NCBI GenBank assembly: GCA_002600635.1
Contig: CP021371.1
Coordinates: forward strand, 375,001-439,000
Direction of reading: 5' to 3'
DNA: 64,000 nucleotides
Source: Rhizobium sp. ACO-34A
GTDB lineage: Bacteria > Pseudomonadota > Alphaproteobacteria > Rhizobiales > Rhizobiaceae
The translations under genes were made by a program, and so were the position numbers. Position 1 is the stretch's first letter; every line of letters begins with the position of its first letter. This document shows positions 59,538 through 64,000 of the stretch, in pieces. The notes beneath the pieces are model-generated. The model ran no database searches and had not been told where the DNA came from. It saw only the letters and a list, made by a program, of their open reading frames with translations.

Positions 59538-60194
59538 ATGATGATCGCGACCAGATCGACCTTCGCCACGAGCAGATTTGTTTTGCTTTGGGTTCTTTGT
59601 CCAGTTGTTGCCCTCGCCACCTTCCGATTCCTTTTCGGTGGCGTGGCCGCCACCATGGGAGATTTCCTTTACCACGCCGAAATGCGTCCGGTCGCCTTCT
59701 ATGCCCATATCGTTCTTGCTTCGGTCGCACTGGTGCTTGTGCCTTTCCAATTCTGGCAAGGGCTTCGATCCAGGCAGATACAGCTTCATCGATGGCTCGG
59801 CCGAATCTACGGCATCTCGATTCTTGCCTCAGGATCAGGTGGTCTTTGGTTGGCGGCTACAACAGAGTCGGGCAACGTCGCCGCCTGGGGTTTCGGTCTC
59901 CTTGCCATCGCCTGGGTTGGCACGACAGCCTATGGCATCCTGCTCGCCATGGGACGAAATATACCTGCTCATCGCGACTGGATGATCCGGTCTGCAGCGC
60001 TGACGATGGCTGCGGTGACACTACGGATATACCTTGGATTGGGAATGGTTTTCGGTTTGGACTACGGCGACATCGTCAGCTTCCTCGGATGGGGCTGCTG
60101 GGTTCCGAATCTCCTTGCTGCCGAGTTCATCGTGCGTCGTGGCCGGAAAGGGACACTTCGGCGGGTTGCTGTCGCAAGTGTACGAACAGCATAG
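59538..60194 (+). CDS. DUF2306 membrane protein
   Basis: 218 residues with six to seven predicted helices. The DUF2306 core is present: FYAHIVLASVALVLVPFQFW, LHRWLGRIYGISIL, AHRDWMIRSAALTMAAVTLRIYL. Histidines in HAEMRPVAFYAHI, LHRWLGR and HRDWM could bind haem or metal, as proposed for related cytochrome-b561-like folds. AGGAAGG lies upstream of the ATG pair 59538/59541. Role unknown. Confidence 0.82.
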   Translation: MMIATRSTFATSRFVLLWVLCPVVALATFRFLFGGVAATMGDFLYHAEMRPVAFYAHIVLASVALVLVPFQFWQGLRSRQIQLHRWLGRIYGISILASGSGGLWLAATTESGNVAAWGFGLLAIAWVGTTAYGILLAMGRNIPAHRDWMIRSAALTMAAVTLRIYLGLGMVFGLDYGDIVSFLGWGCWVPNLLAAEFIVRRGRKGTLRRVAVASVRTA

Positions 60195-60229
60195 TGCGCT
60201 CCCGCCGTTGACACACATAAACACCGGTG

Positions 60230-60284
60230 CTGTGAGCTTGACCGATCGGTCGTCCGGAATGGCGAAGAGCTTCGGTTTAGTCAT
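60230..60284 (-). pseudogene. DUF2274 gene stub
   Basis: ATG at 60284 begins MTKPKLFAIPDDRSVKLT, the characteristic start of the small DUF2274 protein that follows trbI in conjugative elements. GGAG lies just upstream. The conserved frame ends within 20 codons. Confidence 0.55.
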
Positions 60285-60660
60285 TTCGGCTCCTTTGCTG
60301 CACCCCACGGCCGCATGATGAGAACCCGCTGAACGATGATGTGGATTGGGAAGCCGGACGGACGGTAAGCGTCGGCTGGATGTTGAGCTGGCAGCGCACG
60401 ATCTGCTGGCCGACATCCTCCACGCTGTCCTGCGCGCTCTCGCGGATAGCCTTGGCGATCTCGTTTTCGTCGTTGCCGCTGCCGATGACGTGCCGACACC
60501 GAGAAGGGTCTAGCGCGTGGCCGCCTTGAACAATTGACCCCAATGGTAATCGACGCCGTCCTCACGCCCGAAGAAGCCCTGCGGGTCCGTGCCTTGCAGC
60601 CGTTCGAGCACGATGGATGTACCATCCGGCATGATGAGTCGGCTCGGTCGCCCGGAGGTT
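60285..60660 (-). pseudogene. trbI: trbI (VirB10-like) 3' remnant
   Basis: The C-terminal domain is readable in pieces: LIMPDGTSIVLERLQGTD, FFGREDGVDYHWGQLFKAAT, an in-frame stop, TLLGVGTSSA, then in another frame NEIAKAIRESAQDSVEDVGQ, QIVRCQLNIQPTLTVRP and GFPIHIIVQRVLIMRPW. This matches TrbI of conjugal mating-pore systems. The N-terminal two thirds are missing. Confidence 0.75.
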
Positions 60661-60882
60661 CTAGCGGCGCAGCGCGATCAACTGATCCTACGGCTACTGC
60701 TAGGACACGGACGCCATATAAGCCTTCTCCGTGGATCGCAGCTCCATGTGATAGGCGCGCAGGTTGGTGTTGATGACAAGGTTGGTCTGTAGATCGGCCC
60801 GCGTCGGCTTCACGAGGATATGGACCTGCCGCCTGTCTCCAGCGCCGCTTTCCGTGTCTTGCACGCAGATCGTTCGCAACAT
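60661..60882 (-). pseudogene. trbG: trbG (VirB9-like) remnant
   Basis: The frame reads VHILVKPTRADLQTNLVINT and AYHMELRSTEKAYMASVS, the central TrbG/VirB9 stretch, then three stops within a few codons before DQLIALRR. Both gene ends are missing. It directly precedes the trbI remnant in the natural trbG-trbI order. Confidence 0.75.
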
Positions 60883-60982
60883 TTTGCAATGCGATCACAC
60901 AACGCGACGTCCGCAGATCTTTAGAGTCCGATTGCAACACCCGGTGACGTCATCGCCGGTGACGCAACGGAAGGACACGAAC

Positions 60983-62230
60983 ATGAAGCATCGCCTTACA
61001 TCCAAACCGTCGAAGGCTATGCGCGCGGGCATGGTCGCCTCCTTTCTGGGCGCATTGATCGTGCCGCTTTTCTCCGTCGAGGCTGTTGCGCAGGAACCGA
61101 GGCCCGTCACGGTCGTCGCTGCCCGGCAGAGCGTCGTTGTCGACCGGATCGCGGTCGTCGGGACCCTAATTGCTCGCGAGGAAATCCGGGTCAATCCATT
61201 GGTGCAGGGAAGGGAAATCCGTCAAATCCTGGCGGAGGTCGGCGCGTTCGTGGAAAAGGGGCAGGCGCTCGCCATCCTCGACGATACGGACACTGTCATG
61301 CTGCTTGAAAGGAACACCGTGCAGGGGCGCCGCGCGGAAGCCGCGATCGCGCAGGAGCGCAGCAGGGTCGAGGCGTCGCTGATCACCGAGCGCGAGGCGC
61401 GCACGCTTCTGGAACGGAGCCGGTCGCTGCAAGGGAAGGGCGTCGTTTCGCAACAGGTTCTGGACGAGCATGAGAATGCCTACGCACGCGCCCTGTCGCA
61501 ACTGGAACTTGCCCGTCAATCACTGGCGCTGGCCGAAGCCGACCGTGCGCTGATCGAACGCGAAGGCCTCGAAATTCGGCTCACGATCGAACGTAGCACG
61601 GTGCGCGCGCCCGCATCCGGCCTCGTGCTCACCCGCAATGCGCGGATCGGCGCGATGACGTCGTCAGGCGAACCGATGTTTATCATCGCGGAGGACGGTG
61701 ACATCGAAATGGAGGCCCGCGTAAGCGAAACCGGCTTCGTCCGGCTCAGGGAAGGCATGCCCGCAGAAATACACGTCGCTGGCAGACCCGGCCCGCTTGA
61801 GGGCCGGGTCAGGCTCAGTGCTGCGCAACTCGATCCGGAGACACGGATGGGAACGGTGCGGATCGACCTTACCGGGGACGAAGGCCTGGTGGCCGGGGCT
61901 TTCGGCCGCGGCACGATCGACGCGGTGCGACGCAGGAATATTCTCCTGCCGGGGAGCGCGGTCGAAAGCCGCCGGGGCATACACAACGTTTACGTCGTGA
62001 ATGACGGTATCGTGAGCCCGCGCACCGTGACGGCCGGCCTCCAGCAGGGAAATCTCCGCGAGGTTCTCGATGGATTGACCGAAGGCGAGCTGGTGGTGCT
62101 GAAAGCGGGCGGCTTCCTGAAGGCCGAGGAACGGATCGAGCCTGTCGTCGCCGGTTATCCGGCGTCTTCCGGGCGGGAGCTCTCGACGTTGCAATCTTCG
62201 CTCGCCGAAATCACGGGGGCGACTCGATGA
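60983..62230 (+). CDS. RND efflux periplasmic adaptor (HlyD/AcrA family)
   Basis: 415 residues. An N-terminal signal (MVASFLGALIVPLFSVEAVAQ) ends near residue 36. The barrel-sandwich/lipoyl halves are VVVDRIAVVGTLIAREEIRV and STVRAPASGLVLTRNARIGA, and a long coiled-coil hairpin lies between (residues about 110-200). The beta-barrel and membrane-proximal domains complete the protein. AAGGA lies 8 bases before the ATG. Its last four bases overlap the RND pump start, so the two are coexpressed. Confidence 0.88.
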   Translation: MKHRLTSKPSKAMRAGMVASFLGALIVPLFSVEAVAQEPRPVTVVAARQSVVVDRIAVVGTLIAREEIRVNPLVQGREIRQILAEVGAFVEKGQALAILDDTDTVMLLERNTVQGRRAEAAIAQERSRVEASLITEREARTLLERSRSLQGKGVVSQQVLDEHENAYARALSQLELARQSLALAEADRALIEREGLEIRLTIERSTVRAPASGLVLTRNARIGAMTSSGEPMFIIAEDGDIEMEARVSETGFVRLREGMPAEIHVAGRPGPLEGRVRLSAAQLDPETRMGTVRIDLTGDEGLVAGAFGRGTIDAVRRRNILLPGSAVESRRGIHNVYVVNDGIVSPRTVTAGLQQGNLREVLDGLTEGELVVLKAGGFLKAEERIEPVVAGYPASSGRELSTLQSSLAEITGATR

Positions 62231-64000
62231 ACGGCAATATTTCGGCCTGGGCGATCCGCAAACCGCTTCCCTCGATCCTGCTATTCGCCATTTTCACGAT
62301 CATCGGTCTTTACAGCTTCAGCCGGCTCCCCGTCACCTATTTCCCGACAATCGACGTGCCGCAGGTCAGCGTCACGATCGAGCAGCCGGGCGTGACGCCG
62401 ACGGAACTGGAGACGGAGGTTACAAGACTTGTCGAGAATTCGATCGCTTCGTTGACCGGCATCAAGGAGGTGACATCGACCCTCAGCGAGGGACGCTCAA
62501 CCACCACCGTCGAGTTCGAGCTTGGCGTCATATCCACCGACCGCGCCATTGCGGACGTGCGCGATGCAATAGCGAAGATTCGTTCCGATCTGCCCGACGA
62601 TATCGACGAACCCGTGATCGAACGGATCGAGGAGGAAGCTCAGGCCGTCGCGACCTATGCCGTTTCAAGCCGGAACATGACGGCGGAAGAAGTCTCCTGG
62701 TTCATCGACGACGTACTGGTCCGCGAACTCCAGGGGCTTGCCGGGGTCGGCCGCATCGACCGCGTGGGCGGTGTCGACCGGGAAATCCATCTGGAACTGG
62801 ATGCCGATAGGCTTCATGCGTTTTCGCTGACCGCGAGCGCCGTGAACGAAAGCCTCATGACGACACAACTCGACCTCTCCGGCGGGCGCAGCGAGATCAA
62901 CGGCCGCGAGCAGGCGGTAACGACCAACGCCGCCGTAAGGAGCGTTTCGGACCTTGCGGACCTGCGCGTCCCGCTCACGAGCGGCAATCACATTAGGCTT
63001 GGCGAGCTTGGCAACATCGACGACACGGTCGCGGAGCCGCGGGTTTTCGCCGCTCTCGATGGTGCTGACGTCGCGGGATTTTCCATCTTCCGTTCGCAGG
63101 GGGCAAGCGATGTGAGCGTCGCGGCTGCCGTTGCGGCTGCCGTGAGCGATCTCGGCACACGCTATCGCGATGTGGATTTTAGTCTTGTCGACGAAAGCGT
63201 CTCGTACACCGCGGGCAACTACCACGCGGCGATGAATACGCTGCTTGAGGGCGCCGCGCTGGCGGTGGTGGTCGTCTTCCTGTTCCTGCGCGACTGGCGC
63301 GCGACCCTTGTCGCGGCCGTCGCCCTGCCGCTTTCGATCATCCCGACCTTTTTCGTCATCGATATGCTGGGCTTCTCGCTCAACATCATCAGCTTGCTGG
63401 CCATCACGCTCGTCACCGGCATTCTGGTCGATGACGCGATCGTCGAGATCGAGAACGTCGTGCGCCATCGCAATATGGGCAAGTCCGCCCGGCGCGCCGC
63501 ACTGGATGCGTCCGGTGAAATCGGCCTTGCCGTCATCGCCATCTCGGCGACCATCATCGCCGTATTCGCGCCGGTCGGAATGATGAGCGGTATCGTCGGC
63601 CTCTACTTCAGGGAGTTCGGCCTGACCGTCGCCATTGCCGTGTTCTTCTCGCTTCTGGTGGCGCGCCTAATCACGCCGATCATGGCTGCCCATATCATGA
63701 CGACCAAGCCACCGAAGGAACAGCAGAAAGGCCTGCCCGGACGAACCTACGAGCGTTTCCTGCGGTTCACCTTGCGCTGGCGCGGGGTGACGGTCGTCCT
63801 CGCCATCGGCTTCTTCGTTCTTTCGATGATGTCGCTGATGTCGCTTCCGACAGCCTTCCTTCCGGAGGAGGATACGGGTCGGCTGACGATGTCCGTCGAA
63901 CTGCCCTCCGGCTCGACGCTGGAGGAGACGCGGCGGGTGTCCGACGAGATCTCCCGCCGCGTCGGAATGCTCGACGAAGTCGAAGGCGTGTTCGTCCGTG
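62227..64000 (+). CDS. RND-family efflux permease, 3' end outside window
   Basis: 591 codons are visible. It opens with AWAIRKPLPSILLFAIFTI (TM1) and FPTIDVPQVSVTIEQPGVTP, typical of AcrB/MdtB-type pumps. The first porter domain (DRIGGVDREIHLELDADRL-like region) follows, and then TM helices with the proton-relay Asp-Asp in GILVDDAIVEIENVVRH. The second large periplasmic region is just beginning at the window end. A full protein would have about 1,030 residues. Substrate cannot be inferred. Confidence 0.9.
   Translation, partial: MNGNISAWAIRKPLPSILLFAIFTIIGLYSFSRLPVTYFPTIDVPQVSVTIEQPGVTPTELETEVTRLVENSIASLTGIKEVTSTLSEGRSTTTVEFELGVISTDRAIADVRDAIAKIRSDLPDDIDEPVIERIEEEAQAVATYAVSSRNMTAEEVSWFIDDVLVRELQGLAGVGRIDRVGGVDREIHLELDADRLHAFSLTASAVNESLMTTQLDLSGGRSEINGREQAVTTNAAVRSVSDLADLRVPLTSGNHIRLGELGNIDDTVAEPRVFAALDGADVAGFSIFRSQGASDVSVAAAVAAAVSDLGTRYRDVDFSLVDESVSYTAGNYHAAMNTLLEGAALAVVVVFLFLRDWRATLVAAVALPLSIIPTFFVIDMLGFSLNIISLLAITLVTGILVDDAIVEIENVVRHRNMGKSARRAALDASGEIGLAVIAISATIIAVFAPVGMMSGIVGLYFREFGLTVAIAVFFSLLVARLITPIMAAHIMTTKPPKEQQKGLPGRTYERFLRFTLRWRGVTVVLAIGFFVLSMMSLMSLPTAFLPEEDTGRLTMSVELPSGSTLEETRRVSDEISRRVGMLDEVEGVFVR

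Overview
The window looks like a piece of an alphaproteobacterial genome of the Rhizobiaceae (Rhizobium, Agrobacterium, Ensifer or Shinella type). The evidence is high GC, dense translationally coupled operons with ATGA overlaps, rhizobial-style intergenic palindromes, a HemA remnant that reads like rhizobial 5-aminolevulinate synthase, and a core-like block (M17 aminopeptidase, MarR, NlpC/P60, DUF1003). The species cannot be fixed from the sequence alone. No rRNA, tRNA or CRISPR array was seen.

Region 1 (about 2.4-23.9 kb) is a large organosulfur and methionine island. A leftward operon encodes a flavin-dependent monooxygenase of the NtaA/SnaA/DszA type, two SfnB/DszC-like acyl-CoA dehydrogenase-fold flavoproteins and an aldo/keto reductase. 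A divergent rightward operon encodes a PLP aminotransferase, a GlcD/DLD-type FAD dehydrogenase, a MetQ-MetN-MetI methionine transporter and an isopenicillin-N-synthase-like 2OG-Fe(II) oxygenase. Next come an SsuA/NrtA-type ABC transporter, a small cysteine-bearing membrane protein and a MetY-type O-acetylhomoserine sulfhydrylase. The block ends with a FAD/NAD(P)-binding protein divergent from tauABC, with no tauD beside it. AT-rich sites of the form TCTAT-N7-ATNRA, which fit the T-N11-A pattern of LysR-type regulators, lie about 50-72 bases before the start codons of these operons, so one unlinked sulfur regulator may control the whole block.

Region 2 (23.9-30.0 kb) is ordinary chromosome-like sequence: a RIME-like repeat, a YigZ-family protein, a TPR lipoprotein, an M17 aminopeptidase, a MarR regulator, an NlpC/P60 hydrolase, a small exported protein and a DUF1003 membrane protein.

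Region 3 (30.0-64.0 kb) is accessory DNA full of scars. It opens with a defence-like cluster: a Vsr-family endonuclease coupled to an NPPY DNA methyltransferase, divergent from a GHKL (MutL/MORC-like) ATPase cut off by an IS3-family element. The far side of that IS joins a truncated glutathione S-transferase. Small regulator/dehydrogenase cassettes follow (LysR-SDR; TetR-SDR-SnoaL). Then come an unusual 881-residue protein fusing a GT2 synthase, a GtrA domain and an ArnT/PMT-like transferase, an OmpR-type regulator without a kinase, an acyl carrier protein and a dead hemA fragment.

From 48.9 to 57.0 kb lies a coherent envelope-remodelling module: a kinase/regulator pair divergent from a PAP2 phosphatase, a GT2-GtrA protein and an ArnT-like transferase. 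By analogy with rhizobial LpxE/LpxF plus RgtE/RgtA-D, this could be regulated removal and sugar capping of lipid A phosphates. The module is bracketed by inverted copies of a 30-bp repeat that also bounds a decayed IS4-like element, and its promoter and PAP2 5' end are duplicated downstream. An orphan kinase, a MipA/OmpV outer-membrane protein, a DUF2306 protein, a decayed trbG-trbI-DUF2274 conjugation relic and an RND efflux pair (cut by the window end) complete the sequence.
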